Part shown: positions 37,259 to 47,511 of the stretch, in pieces
Layout of the letters: each line of letters starts with the position of its first letter
How positions within the stretch are numbered: the first letter of the stretch is position 1
NCBI GenBank assembly: GCA_014898415.1
Contig: RCTD01000007.1
Coordinates: 1,178,001-1,242,000 of the forward strand
Reading direction: 5' to 3'
From: Stromatinia cepivora
Lineage: Eukaryota; Ascomycota; Leotiomycetes; Helotiales; Sclerotiniaceae
DNA: 64,000 nucleotides
Made by a program: the position numbers and the translations under genes
Notes under the pieces: generated by a model
The model's database searches: none
What the model saw: the letters and a program-made list of their open reading frames with translations, nothing else
What the model was told of the DNA's origin: nothing

Positions 37259-37422
37259 TGTTAACTTTTGGTGCAGGAAGTAGTAGTATTGTTGACTATG
37301 TAGGTTGAACTAAGGATCTATAATTCTAGTAGGAATAGAATTGAGGTTATCCCTAAATGGTCTGTGCACCATTGTGGTCTCGTGACCTCAATTCTAATCC
37401 TATGATGGCCTCATTTCCAACA
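37259..37422 (-). repeat. 5' LTR of element G
   Basis: The less-mutated copy. It keeps GGTCTGTGCACCATTGTGG where the other has GGTTTGTGTATTATTGTAG. Confidence 0.92.
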
Positions 37423-37427
37423 CTTTT

Positions 37428-38640
37428 CATATTTTCAACTCTTTCTATCTTTATATATAATATTATTTATTCAATTCATTCTCAATTCATTCAATTCTTT
37501 AAAATATCGATCAATATCATTCCTCAATTATTAATCCAAACTTCCAATTCTAATTTCGAATCTTTTCTCTATAATATCGGATTGAAATTCAAAACTTTCA
37601 TTCTTATTAATATTATTACCAAAAAAATATCAATATCAATCAGAATATCTATATTATATATATTAGAGGTTACGTATTTGAAGATGATAAATCTTATAAT
37701 TTGGAAGTAGTGGCTCGAAGACTATAATAGGATAAGCAATTATGAAGTTATAATAATAATATAAGATTGTATAAGGGTTTTGTATTATATATAACTAATA
37801 ATACTAATAAAATTTTCTCGATAACTTTTAATCGTAATAAAATTTTATTAAATTATAATATTAATAATAAGATTTTCTTAAAAAACTTTTTTCACAATAT
37901 GATTTTCTTAATAAATAATTTTTTTTTAAAAAAATAATTTATATAAATTTTTTTTTGGATAAAATTATATTAATAATTAAATTTTCTTAAAAATTTTAAC
38001 TTATAATAAAATTTTATTAAAGGATACAACAAATTAATCTTATATTATTAAAAGTAAAATTAATTATTTTTATATTATTTAGAATCTATAATATAGATTT
38101 TATTCTTTAATTATAGATTCTATATTATAGATTTTAGTTTTTTATTATAAATTCTATATATATATATTTTCGAAATATATCAAAATATGATTAGAGTCTA
38201 GACTTTTGAGATTAGATTCTAAATAATATAAAAGTAAAATATATTAAATTTTTATAATCTAAAAGTAATTTATTCAAGTTTAATAATATAAGAGTAATTT
38301 GTTATAAAAGATAATATAAATTATAGGATTTTATTTAAAAAAAATTTATTAATAATATTTTTAATATTTTTAAAAAAGTATATTTATAATAAGATTTTTG
38401 AAAAATATTCTCAATAACAATTTTTCTTTATAAATAATATTTATGATAAGATTTTATTAAAAAAATAATATATATAAAAAGATTTCCTTTAAAAATAATA
38501 TCAATAATAAATTTTCTTCGGAAATATTTTCTAATACTTCTTCTATATTATCAAGAATCCGAATTATTATAAACTTTAAAGTTCTAATCAATAACAGATG
38601 TATAGTATTTCAAAATAATTCTATAACCACTTTAGAAATG
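37428..38640. repeat. Degraded repeats incl. LTR fragment related to E and S
   Basis: From 37661 the plus strand reads TATTAGAGGTTACGTATTTG and continues in register with solo LTR E (TGTTGGAGGTCACGTATTTG at 28932) for about 100 bases, so this is the edge of another copy in the same orientation as E. The rest, to about 38570, is AT-rich with no readable coding sequence. Confidence 0.6.
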
Positions 38641-38914
38641 TTATTATATTCATTACAGATCTCCATCTCATAACTATCACGCTTCCAGCTTTCGAGAACT
38701 CCGAATAAAATATTCGATCAATGTAACCTAAGCCCTATGAGACCCTATTACTTTCCCTAGCATTCGAAATCATCATTGCGAGGTATTTGTAGTATCCTCT
38801 CAGAACAATCTGTCTTTTACATTCTTTCCTCCTCCCCCCTACAACTACCTCCTACCACCTTTTTTTTTTTTTTCAAAAACCCTCCTCATCCCCTCTTCAT
38901 TCCATCCCAAACAA
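38641..38914. other. Right boundary of the AT-rich block
   Basis: Base composition returns to normal between about 38640 and 38700. A T15 run sits near 38860. The end of this stretch is the 3' flank of the small secreted-protein gene. Confidence 0.6.
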
Positions 38915-39392
38915 TCAAGGAATAGGCGCCACAAGAAATCCCGCACACTTAGCACTGCAAAAGCCAAACGCCGTATTACACGCTATGATTGTCGGGGGAG
39001 CCGTTGCACCTAAAGTTGCGCCCCACTGTTTATTTTATGGAGGGTTAGTTCTGTTATTTTAGGGGGTATAGATGAGTAAGAAAAGGTGAGGGAAAAGGAT
39101 TCGAAAGGGAATTTGATGCGAGGAAGGTTTGATTGATAGGGTTTAGATAGGGAAGGGGGGGAAAGTTTGATAGAGGGTATTATGGAAGGGAGGAAAATGG
39201 TAAAGAGAAGAGAACTAGGGAAAGAGGAAGTTATATGAAAGGAAGTCATACCGTGAAACCTGCGGCAGAATAGCAAGCCATTACCACACCCGCACAGCCG
39301 CTTTGACAGACACCGTAGGCGACAGGTCCTGCTGTTGCTATTCCTATAAAGGTGGTGGTGAGGAGAAGGATGGAAGTTGATGTTGGTTTCAT
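38915..39392 (-). CDS. Small secreted Cys-rich protein, 2 exons, 83 aa
   Basis: Exon 1 is 39392-39252 (47 codons) and exon 2 is 39025-38915 (36 codons plus stop). The 226-nt intron starts GTATGA, ends AACAG and is phase 0. The first 21 residues form a signal peptide (MKPTST, hydrophobic core ILLLTTTFIGIATA) with cleavage expected before GPVAYG. The mature part of about 62 residues has six Cys in two mirrored sets, GVCQSGCAGVVMACY and IIACNTAFGFCSAKC, and is rich in Gly and Ala. The G-P-[IV]-A-Y-G-x-C-Q-x-G-C start is, as I recall, a recurring small secreted family in ascomycetes; its function is not known to me. The gene lies directly beside the RIP block. It is too short and spliced to appear as one long ORF. 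Confidence 0.8.
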
Positions 39393-40036
39393 TTTGTTAT
39401 GGATGATGTAACGTAACGTGACAGTTGATGTATAAGTTATGGTGTAGATTGGATTGTAATGTATCAGAGATATCCGCCTGATTTTAAGAAGATCCTATAG
39501 TTAGAGATTTGTTTTTGTACACAAGACAATGAGAAGAAGATCTAGTAATGATAAGGTGACTGACTCACTATCCTCGAACTTTTGTCGATATTCAGAATCC
39601 TTATTAGTATATTGTGAATGCTTCTCGTTGTATCGTCTCAAATATTCTTCAAGAATATGAACTTGAATCTAGGGAGGTATACAAACATATACTTGTGCCC
39701 GCCCGCGCCCTGCCTGCGCCGCATTAGCCTCCTTCTACCCCGCTCTACCCTGCTCATAACAACTCAAATCATTCCAAGTATCGAGGCTGTTATAGAAACT
39801 GGTGGAATATCTGGGGTAATACAACGTATGCGCGATGAGGCTGTAGCAATTAGTAGTGATGGCTGGAACCACGTGGAAGACATAAAAAAAAAGGAGATCA
39901 TCGATTTGCATTGCGCTATGCTTGTTTGGGTATTCGGCACTTCGCCGGACGCCGTATACCAAACGAGAACCAAACAGAAGATATTACCAGTAAGTTTACC
40001 CAAAGCTCGCTAATCGATCCCATCACAGACCTCACT
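39393..40036. other. Intergenic, no gene seen
   Basis: A plus-strand frame at 39618-40013 is open but starts at TTG and has no recognisable content. The segment contains the promoter of the minus-strand secreted-protein gene and the 3' flank of the transglutaminase gene. Confidence 0.5.
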
Positions 40037-42634
40037 CTACCCCATCAACATTAACTCCCAAGCCGCAACCCCTGCAAACCCCATCCCGCACTTCCCCTTC
40101 TTCACCTCATACTCGCTCTTCATCATCCCCCTAGCATCCTCCCCATTAACACTCGTAACCGCAAATAAACTAATTGTTTGACCCCTCGCCCCCAGTTCCT
40201 TGACCCTAACATCTACCCACCACCAAAAGCCATCGAATTCAAATGGTATCATATCCTCCTTTTTTCCATCGATCCCTCCTATTTTCAAAAGCATACAATA
40301 TGGTTTACCGGGTCCGTTGCGCTCAAAGTCGTAATGTGTACATATTTTGGAGAATTGGAAACGAATGATTTCGTTGGATGCGGGTGAGACTTGTATGTAT
40401 TTCTGAGGGGGTGCGAAAGAAGCTTGGGAAATACCGTGATGATCTTCTGGAGAGCTGAAAATTTGTAATGGTTCACCACCGATATTTCCAATGAAATATT
40501 CTTCCCAGCTTAAAATCCCTCTATCATTTCTAAAAAAATGTGCTTTATCAGCGGGGAAATGTTTGAGACCAAATTCTTCATTCGACATGGTGAAGTAGGA
40601 TGAGATCAAATTCTTGTTGTACGTTTGATTGTCTCCTAATTGTCCAGATCCCCAACATGCATCAATGAGTTTCCATTCTCCTCCATCAATACGAACCGCA
40701 TTCCAGGCATGGCCACCTGGATTAGGCGGTGGACATGATTCTCCAGGTTCAAGTGGTGTATATCCGAATCCTTTTCCATGACCAGTTACCATGATGGCTT
40801 CAAGTCCTGCTTTAAGTGCAATAGCCGTAAATAGACCAGCGTATCCACCACAAACTGCTAAGCCGGTTTTAATAGTATCGGCTGGTGTAACATTTTTGAC
40901 CCGATTTCCAAAGAAGGCTCCAGTGTCATATGCTATATTATGGTGAAGCCAAACGAATATCGCGCGAGCTTTATCAGTAGGCGAACTGAAAGGACGACAA
41001 AGAACATCAGCAAGATATCCTGTATTATCAGGTGATCTTGGAAGGAATTCTCTTGAATATTTTGATGCAATTTGATCCGGGCCAGAGAAGTCTCGACATA
41101 AGAGACATCCCGTTGAAGAAGATGATGATGTAGTTGGAGCAGCACTTACAGCTTTCACTTGAGCCGATGTTGGCTTTGATCTAAAGTTAATAGGTGGTGG
41201 TGCTCCTCCAGGTTTTGGTGCATCAGATGGTGATATTCCAGTCTTTTGAGTCAAGAACTCTGTCATAGCACCCGTCACTCTCATAAATTCATACGTTTCG
41301 GGGTTATCTCCATTTCCATCAAAGAACATGATGGTCGGATATCCTTGAATGCCATATCTTGTCATGAAAGATTCATGTTTGTGGACATCAATTTTCGCGA
41401 TAACAAGTCTGTCAGAAGCAAATGCAAAATCCTCGGCAAGTTGTATGTAATGTGGGTCCAATTCGACACAATATTTGCAATATGGGGCATAAAAATCCAC
41501 AAGAGCAAATTTCCCAGAGAGAACGACACGATCAAAATTTTCGGAGTTCAGTTCTTGGACGGCAGGTACAGGAGGTCTGTTGTGTGTAGGAGCTGGTCTT
41601 GGTGCAGCATTTGGTGTTTCAGTTGATTTGTTACCGAACCCTAGAGATAAAGCAGAACGAGTAGAAGATGGAGGCGGTAATCTTCGTGGTGGTAGAGCAA
41701 TTGACTTTTCTTCCTCAATGTTTGCAATTGGTCTTGGAGGCATTTTTGGCGGGCCACTTGGTCTTAAAGGCATTTTGGGTGGCATATCACGATCAACAAC
41801 TGGAAGCTGCTTAAGAACAACTGGGGCTGACTTGGTCTGTAATATAAATTTGTTAACTCTGTACTATTGGAAGCTAGCAGGAAAGTTGCACTAACAGTGC
41901 CTGAAGCTCTACATGAAATGAATGGAATTTGATAATAGAAGATAAATCCACCTAAAACCAAAACCAAAAATGGTATAAAATCTACTAATAGCACTTACAG
42001 AAACGAGTGGTATTTTAGCATTCTGCTCTAATCTTGCCTTCTCCTGCAATTCCCTCCTTGAAGGTGGTAAAGGTGGAAGTTTTGCCATATCCAAAGGAGG
42101 GGGCAACATTCTCCCATCGGTTGACCCAATAGATGTTATTGAAGAGGCAGGTCTGCCATAACCGTTCAAAGATATGGCGGAAACGGTGGATACTTGTGAT
42201 ATGGTCGAGTCTCCCGAACCTCTCCTTGCCAATTGTGTTGATGTAGATGCTCTCCTCGGTGGCAGAGATGGGGTCGAAGCTTTCCTGGTGGGCAATGGAG
42301 GAGGAGCATTTCGAGGTGGGAGAGCAGGACTCTTGGCATTGTTCGTCGGACCATCGCGGTCGGCTGGGTGTGAGTTCGACTTTGCGCCAATCGGTTCATT
42401 GAATGGTTTCTGGTTCACGGACGAACCATATGTAAGAATTGGAGGATTGTTGGCAGTCTTTGGTCTCGTAGGAAGGGGAGGTCGATTGGAACCTGGGATA
42501 GGGGGTGGTGGTGGTCGTTTAGCTATTGTCAAAGTATTATTTTGAGGGACCAGAGAGTCATCTGCCTGTTGTTGCTTCAAAGCAGCAATACGCTGCGCAA
42601 GGGTGGTAAACTGCGGCTCTTCGACATCGGCCAT
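40037..42634 (-). CDS. Thioredoxin-transglutaminase-like fusion protein, 2 exons
   Basis: Exons 42634-41999 and 41836-40037 give 811 residues; the 162-nt intron is GTAAGT...TTACAG in phase 0. Residues 1-300 are Pro-rich with many PPLPxR and PPRR motifs, candidate SH3 ligands. Residues about 305-412 form a thioredoxin/PDI-like domain: FALVDFYAPYCKYC with the CxxC at 332-335, and GYPTIMFF with the cis-Pro near 379. Residues about 450-640 form a transglutaminase-like core with a complete triad: Cys541 in AVCGGY, His588 in GGHAWNAV and Asp604 in LIDACWG. The C-terminal 170 residues resemble the beta-rich tail of fungal kyphoscoliosis/Cyk3-type transglutaminase-like proteins. Such proteins act in cytokinesis or cell-wall sites in yeasts; that role here is inference. 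No signal peptide or membrane helix, so cytosolic. Confidence 0.88.
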
Positions 42635-43684
42635 GATGTGCGATACAATCGTCGTAACTTTGTCAAATGTTTGAAAGCGAGGGTAATTGTAATAGCTAAG
42701 AAAACAGTAGAGATACTTGTTGAAGGTGGGGCGAGTGTACTGCCTAAATGCTTCACTTCATGTAAGATCTTATGTTGTCGCAACGAATCCGCGACGAGAA
42801 AACGACAGTGAGATGGAATGATATTATTAGAAGTATTGAAAAAAACGAACGAGCAATGATATAATGAACATTAGTGCCGAGTTTCTCGAATCAGGACATT
42901 AATCTATCGAAGGATTCATTACAACCAACTGTTGGAAAGAGTGGAGTGAAAATACTCAGCGCGATGCTGTGGTGGGCAGAGTTGAATTTATGAAGGAGAT
43001 CTTGGGTTTGGACTGGTTCAATTGGACGGGAAATGATTTTAAAGTCGATCTATGTCTTGGCAGGGACCAAAGTGGAAATTCTAAAAATCCCATCTCCCCC
43101 ACAGATAATTTGACTTTGATATTTTGATACTTTTAATAAGGTTTGGTCCTTTTGGATAACAGATAGTGGGGGATAGTATAATCGATAGGTTAGGTTGATC
43201 ACAGTTCTTGCTTGATGGTGGTCCGCTGGCCCTCCGGGGTCACTGCAGTGGAGGCAGAGTAGTGGGGAATGATATATCTTTACTGTCCAATACGTCGAGT
43301 ATAGATATTTAAGAAAATTGTTGATTATGAGAATTATGGAAAGAAGAGCCTACTTCTTCCACGCCCAGACCTTATCCTTCTATGACTCCTTTGCATTCAA
43401 ACAACCTGACCCATACATCTGACCCTTCTAGCCATCGCATCCAGCGTTGTTTCATGACAGGTCCAGCCAGCCCAATACGCCTATTATGTATTTTTACAGA
43501 CCTGCCTATCCTACGTTCAAAGATCCTGGTTACCAAAGATGTTTGTCCGATCTTCGAGATTCTCCATATCGTGTACTTTCTCTCGTTTCTATTGTTCGAA
43601 TTCGTGCAGTATGCCTCCCAATCCCTTCTTTTCCCGAATGTGCCGCCTCACCCCGTCCCTTTCCATCCTCCTCACTTGCCTTCC
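42635..43684. other. Intergenic, no gene seen
   Basis: Promoter region of the transglutaminase-like gene plus the 3' flank of the CYSTM gene. The overlapping plus ORFs at 43382-43755 encode Pro/Phe/Ser-rich nonsense in two frames, and I reject them. Confidence 0.5.
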
Positions 43685-44077
43685 TTAAAGCAACAAATCC
43701 AAACAACAGCAACAAGCTAAAGCTCCCAAACAAGCCCCCAAAAAACCTTCACTAGAAGAACCCCTCTGCTGTTGTCCATAAGGTTGTTGTCCATATCCCT
43801 GCTGATATCCATAAGGTTGTTGTTGGTATCCGTATTGTGGTTGTTGGTGATATCCCATCTGCGGACCTGGGGCATAGTATCCTCCTTGTGGTGGATATCC
43901 TTGTTGTGTATATTGCTGAGGATACGGTTGTTGGTATGGCTGTTGTTGATATTGAGGTTGGGGCGAAGGAGAAGGTTGCATATAAGCTGCTTGAGGCATA
44001 ACGGGTGCGGGGTTTTGACTAGGGCCATCCGAACCGTAGGCTGGGGGTGGCGGTCCTTCTTCGTATTTCTTAGACAT
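43685..44077 (-). CDS. CYSTM-type Cys-rich tail protein, 130 aa
   Basis: Single exon from ATG 44077. Residues 1-105 are disordered and rich in Pro, Gln, Tyr and Gly (YGYQQQPYGYQQGYGQQPYG-type repeats). The C-terminus, GFLGACLGALACCCCLDLLL, is the cysteine-rich transmembrane module of the CYSTM family. These are small tail-anchored, probably palmitoylated membrane proteins linked to stress tolerance in plants and yeasts. The stop follows the module directly, as in the family, so the gene is complete and needs no intron. Confidence 0.87.
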   Translation of the reverse strand: MSKKYEEGPPPPAYGSDGPSQNPAPVMPQAAYMQPSPSPQPQYQQQPYQQPYPQQYTQQGYPPQGGYYAPGPQMGYHQQPQYGYQQQPYGYQQGYGQQPYGQQQRGSSSEGFLGACLGALACCCCLDLLL

Positions 44078-44214
44078 TGTTATAGAGTTCTTGAGGATTC
44101 GAATGCGATGTTGGTGGGTGTCGTGTTAAAACTTTCGAAAATTGTCTGATATTGTTCGAATGATTGAATTTGGTGCAAGGTGTTTTTTTTGTAGACAGAG
44201 TGCGATTGCTCTTA

Positions 44215-44991
44215 TTAAGACAGATATTGTAGATAGTGGCTCTTGGTACGATCTAATTCTGGATCAACGTCATACAAGATGGCTAAATTAATTAAAAACA
44301 AAACTATATTTGACTTTGCATCCAAGTATCTGGGTTCGCAAGGCAGATCCTGGGGTATACGTATTTGGAATGAAAATATGGACTTGTTCGCAAAAACCAG
44401 AAGCTGAAAGAAAAAGAAGATGAAAACGAAGAATTGGAGTTGTAGAGATTACCTTTGGGGTATTAAAATGAAAAAGAAACAAAGAAATGCTTGGTATTTC
44501 GGTTCTTGGGCTTTTACTTCTGGTACATTTATTGTCGCAAATTTGGCATTCGATAGTGGCTTAGCACAAATCGTAATGCCAATTGTTTGAGTACATCTCC
44601 TTTCTTCATCAGGAGAAATTGATGCAAACATCGGATGTATAGTGTAGTAGATATTCGGAAGGTAGAGATCTTTTTCATCAACGGAGTCCAGACTTCAGAG
44701 GGGAAGAGAGAGGGAGAGAGAGAGGGGGGAAGCGACTTGTTGATTTTATTATGACAAGGGTGGGATGTTTTAGGTACTGAGAGGGTGGGTAGTCTTGCAT
44801 TAAGTGGAAAAGGAATAGTATTGCAAAGCTAACTAGTAAGGAAACTATTTATAATACCTTATCGGAAATAGGCTTATGTAATCAATGAGTGATAGTACTT
44901 ACCCATGGAACTTCGCAACCTCCAGGTACACATTTTTGATTTTTGATGCATGAGCGTTTCGTTTGATGTGAAGGAATATTCGGAATGACAT
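44215..44991 (-). CDS. Unrecognised small protein, 3 exons, about 150 aa
   Basis: Proposed exons are 44991-44903, 44692-44518 and 44403-44215. Intron 1 is GTAAGT...CTCTGAAG with a long CT tract (the purine run on the plus strand near 44697-44730). Intron 2 uses GTAAAA and TTTCAG. All joints keep frame, and the three pieces give MSFRIFLHIKRNAHASKIKN, then SVDEKDLYLPNIYYTIHPMF and RRCTQTIGITICAKPL, then ELLVFANKSIFSFQIRIP and CEPRYLDAK to a TAA. I do not recognise it. An alternative donor (GTAATC at 44452) gives a shorter, less protein-like end, so the 3' half is uncertain. No convincing signal peptide. Confidence 0.5.
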
Positions 44992-45480
44992 TATCTAGGT
45001 TAGGCCTGAGTAGGTACGTACCGGTAACTAGGTGGGTAGGTATTTTCAACTCCTTTAGCAACTTTTCCTTTCCATAATATCCTTTCCCATATCCTTTCTT
45101 TCTTCCTACCTACCTCCCTTCCACCCTTCCTCCCTTCCTCCCTTTCTCTCTCTTTTCACATATATCTTCAATTCGAATACTTTCAATTGTCCATTTTTTG
45201 CTCGTTCGTTCGTTATTCTTGTATTCACTTAATTCCATCTTTGAGAATCAGCTTATCAAGTTCAAGCATAACCCCTCCATTTGAATCTATCCTATCACCC
45301 CGTCAAGCTCAGACCGGCTTATTCAACTATTCAACAGCTCAATCGTAAACAATCAAAGAAAGTATCAACACGCAGCACATGAAAACACATCACATTTTCC
45401 GGCACATAGTCTTCGAATAAATTAAGAAAGAATTCCCTACGCCTCGAGCGTGTCATCGCTCGTAGGTTTTGTTATCAAAC
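44992..45480 (+). promoter_or_regulatory. CT-rich promoter region
   Basis: A plus-strand pyrimidine tract (about 45060-45170, repeated CCTTCCTCCC-like units) precedes the gene at 45481, as in many strongly expressed fungal genes. Short TAGGTA/GGTAGG repeats flank it on the left. No TATA box is evident. Confidence 0.45.
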
Positions 45481-46266
45481 ATGGCACCTATTCCACTTCC
45501 TCTATTCTCGGGGATTCCAACAATATCAAGGGATATGTCGCATTCAGCTTCGTTGACCTTGAGGATGACAACACTCCTACAGCCAATCTCTACATTTCTC
45601 CAACGCAGAAATGCCGAACTGCCTTCTTCAAAATTTGAGAAAATTTTGACTCGTCTAATATCGCGACAAACTACAAGTAGTGATCCTAGCATAGTTCCTA
45701 CTACATACGGAGAACAGAATAACTCTTCATCACCTGGTACGATTGCCGGCATAGTTTTAGGTTCGGTTGGAGGGTTTCTTCTCCTTCTCTGGCTCTTATA
45801 TACATGCTCCACCATGAGACGTCCAGCCGCGGAGTCTACCTTTACCGAAGATGTAACTTTCCACGAGAATTCACGACGGAGAAATCATAACTCGCGCAGG
45901 AGTTCGAGACCACATAGTCGAAGAGTGAGCACCACTGAGAAAGTCGAGATTAGGCGTCAACGTAGTCGCAGTCCATCTCCTGTTCGAGTGGTCAGGGAGG
46001 AAGTGCGACAAGAAACGAGGAGGCCTCCGCCTGTCGAGCGAGTCATTGTTGAAGAGAGAAGGGAGGTAAGGAGGAGTAGGGATGAGAGAAGTCCTAGTAC
46101 AAGTGGTGGGAATAGTGATGAGGTTGTGGTAATTGAAGAACATGATCCACCGAGGAGGTCAAAGAGTAAGAGGGAGAGGAGGAACAGTGGATTCCGAACA
46201 GTGGACCCATTGAGCGTTGGGGGTGTTGTTGGTGGGGAAGGCAGGAGAGGCGAACGGAGGAGGTAA
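45481..46266 (+). CDS. Single-pass membrane protein with basic Arg/Ser-rich tail, 261 aa
   Basis: ATG 45481 has good context (AAACATGGC). One transmembrane helix lies at about 89-111 (TIAGIVLGSVGGFLLLLWLL), preceded by a short Ser/Thr-rich outer part and followed by a strongly basic tail with RRRNHNSRRSSRPHSRR and SRSPSP-type motifs and an acidic VVVIEEHD patch. The layout (small extracellular Ser/Thr segment, one helix with GxxxG, basic cytoplasmic tail) recurs in many ascomycete membrane proteins of unknown role; a sensor-like function would be speculation. Single exon, no frameshift. Confidence 0.78.
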   Translation: MAPIPLPLFSGIPTISRDMSHSASLTLRMTTLLQPISTFLQRRNAELPSSKFEKILTRLISRQTTSSDPSIVPTTYGEQNNSSSPGTIAGIVLGSVGGFLLLLWLLYTCSTMRRPAAESTFTEDVTFHENSRRRNHNSRRSSRPHSRRVSTTEKVEIRRQRSRSPSPVRVVREEVRQETRRPPPVERVIVEERREVRRSRDERSPSTSGGNSDEVVVIEEHDPPRRSKSKRERRNSGFRTVDPLSVGGVVGGEGRRGERRR

Positions 46267-47511
46267 TACCCTGAATTGTAAAAGAAATACTGGAGTTGAA
46301 GCTGAAGGATTGGGGATATGAGGAGTTGGCAAAAATTACTTGCATGAATATAAATACGAAGAGCAGACCTTTCGACCAATTTCTTTCGAAAGACTTTACA
46401 GAACGGGGGTGTCTCATTGTATTTTGGACCGACGATCGTAATTATCGCAGGGTCGTGGCTATTTGAATCGCATTTTCATTGTACGAACTTAAGGGTGGAC
46501 GACTTTACAAAGCGCTGGTTGGATATGGCTTGAAATGATGAATATACGGGAAATGACTCATGGAGGAAATCTGTATGTAGCATTAACGACGAGATTTTTC
46601 ACGAAATTCAGGAGGAGCAAACAAAAGAGCATGTATATCTCTGCATTCCTCCCCTTAAACATTAGCCATGATCCGTCGGGAAAATGCCTTATACCGCAAG
46701 CAAATCTCGCTTCTAAGCTTCTTACCCCCATTTATAACCAGATTGATCGCCAAGCTCTGCCACCAAAAAGTGACATGCCTATTCCCAGCAGAATTCCAGG
46801 CTTCGAACTATTGGAATTGCGATGTCGGCGCGTCAGCTTGAAATCGATTCGACTAAAACGTCGAGTTTCCTGTTTATCAGAAGGGTACGAGTTGCAATGG
46901 AAGGTATGTCTACTTAGTTTTGTCAGATAGGATAGACTGATATGGACGCATAAATCTTTAAACCCCTCTAAACAGGCTGAAAAGAAAATTAAGCCATGTA
47001 TGTAAGCTCAGCTCAGGAAAGTAAAAGTAATGGGTAGGTAGGTAGGTAGGTAGGTAGGTAGGTATTATTGTATTATTACTATATAATATCCAATCGGAGT
47101 TTCAACGCATTTACAATGGTATGTATGGTGTGGGGTTTTAATGCACGAGTTATGACTAAGATCAGATGTGGTTATCAAAGGGCGTTGTTGACATTTTCTG
47201 ACAAGGATTCAACTGAGTTATGAAGATGACTGTTCTAGATGAAGGGACCAGTGAGTTCTGAGTTCTGAGCATGGTTTTGATATTGTTTCTACTCGATATT
47301 TTAATCTATCTTCCATTTTTAATCTTACATCTGTCATTCATCCAGCAGTATATACCCAAGATTATTCATTCTTTTCTCACGCCCTTTCTTGGATTCTTAT
47401 CAGTATCATCATTCTCCTTTACTTTACTCAAGTAGTTCTGGAGGAGTGGGTTTTTTGTACTGTACTCAATTGAGTCTTACATTTCATCCAAACGACCACC
47501 ACGCCCTCTAG
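46267..47511. other. Intergenic with GGTA microsatellite
   Basis: No gene called. The ORF at 46535-46930 has no recognisable content. The 3' part is the likely promoter of the homeobox gene, with a TATATA-like stretch near 47080 and CT-rich sequence near 47330-47500. Confidence 0.5.
47034..47066. repeat. GGTA tetranucleotide microsatellite
   Basis: Seven or so consecutive GGTA (TAGG) units. Confidence 0.95.

Larger units (their letters stand above)
31966..37422 (-). mobile_element. Element G: complete-length Copia element, RIP-degraded
   Basis: LTRs lie at 31966-32131 and 37259-37422, flanked by a perfect 5-bp duplication CTTTT (31961-31965 and 37423-37427). On the minus strand the LTR starts TGTTGGAAATGAGG and ends AAAGTTAACA. 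The 5457-bp length is normal for Ty1/Copia. Minus-strand remnants run GAG-pre-integrase, integrase, reverse transcriptase, RNase H, the Copia order. Confidence 0.93.

Noticed and set aside
39618..40013. 131-codon plus frame
   Set aside because: It begins at TTG and overlaps other frames with equal claim. It shows no domain and no splice context.
43382..43755. Two overlapping plus frames (112 and 102 codons)
   Set aside because: Pro/Phe/Ser-rich shadows opposite and beyond the CYSTM gene, with no start context or conservation signal.
46535..46930. 131-codon plus frame
   Set aside because: No recognisable content; it lies in an intergenic region and its composition looks random.
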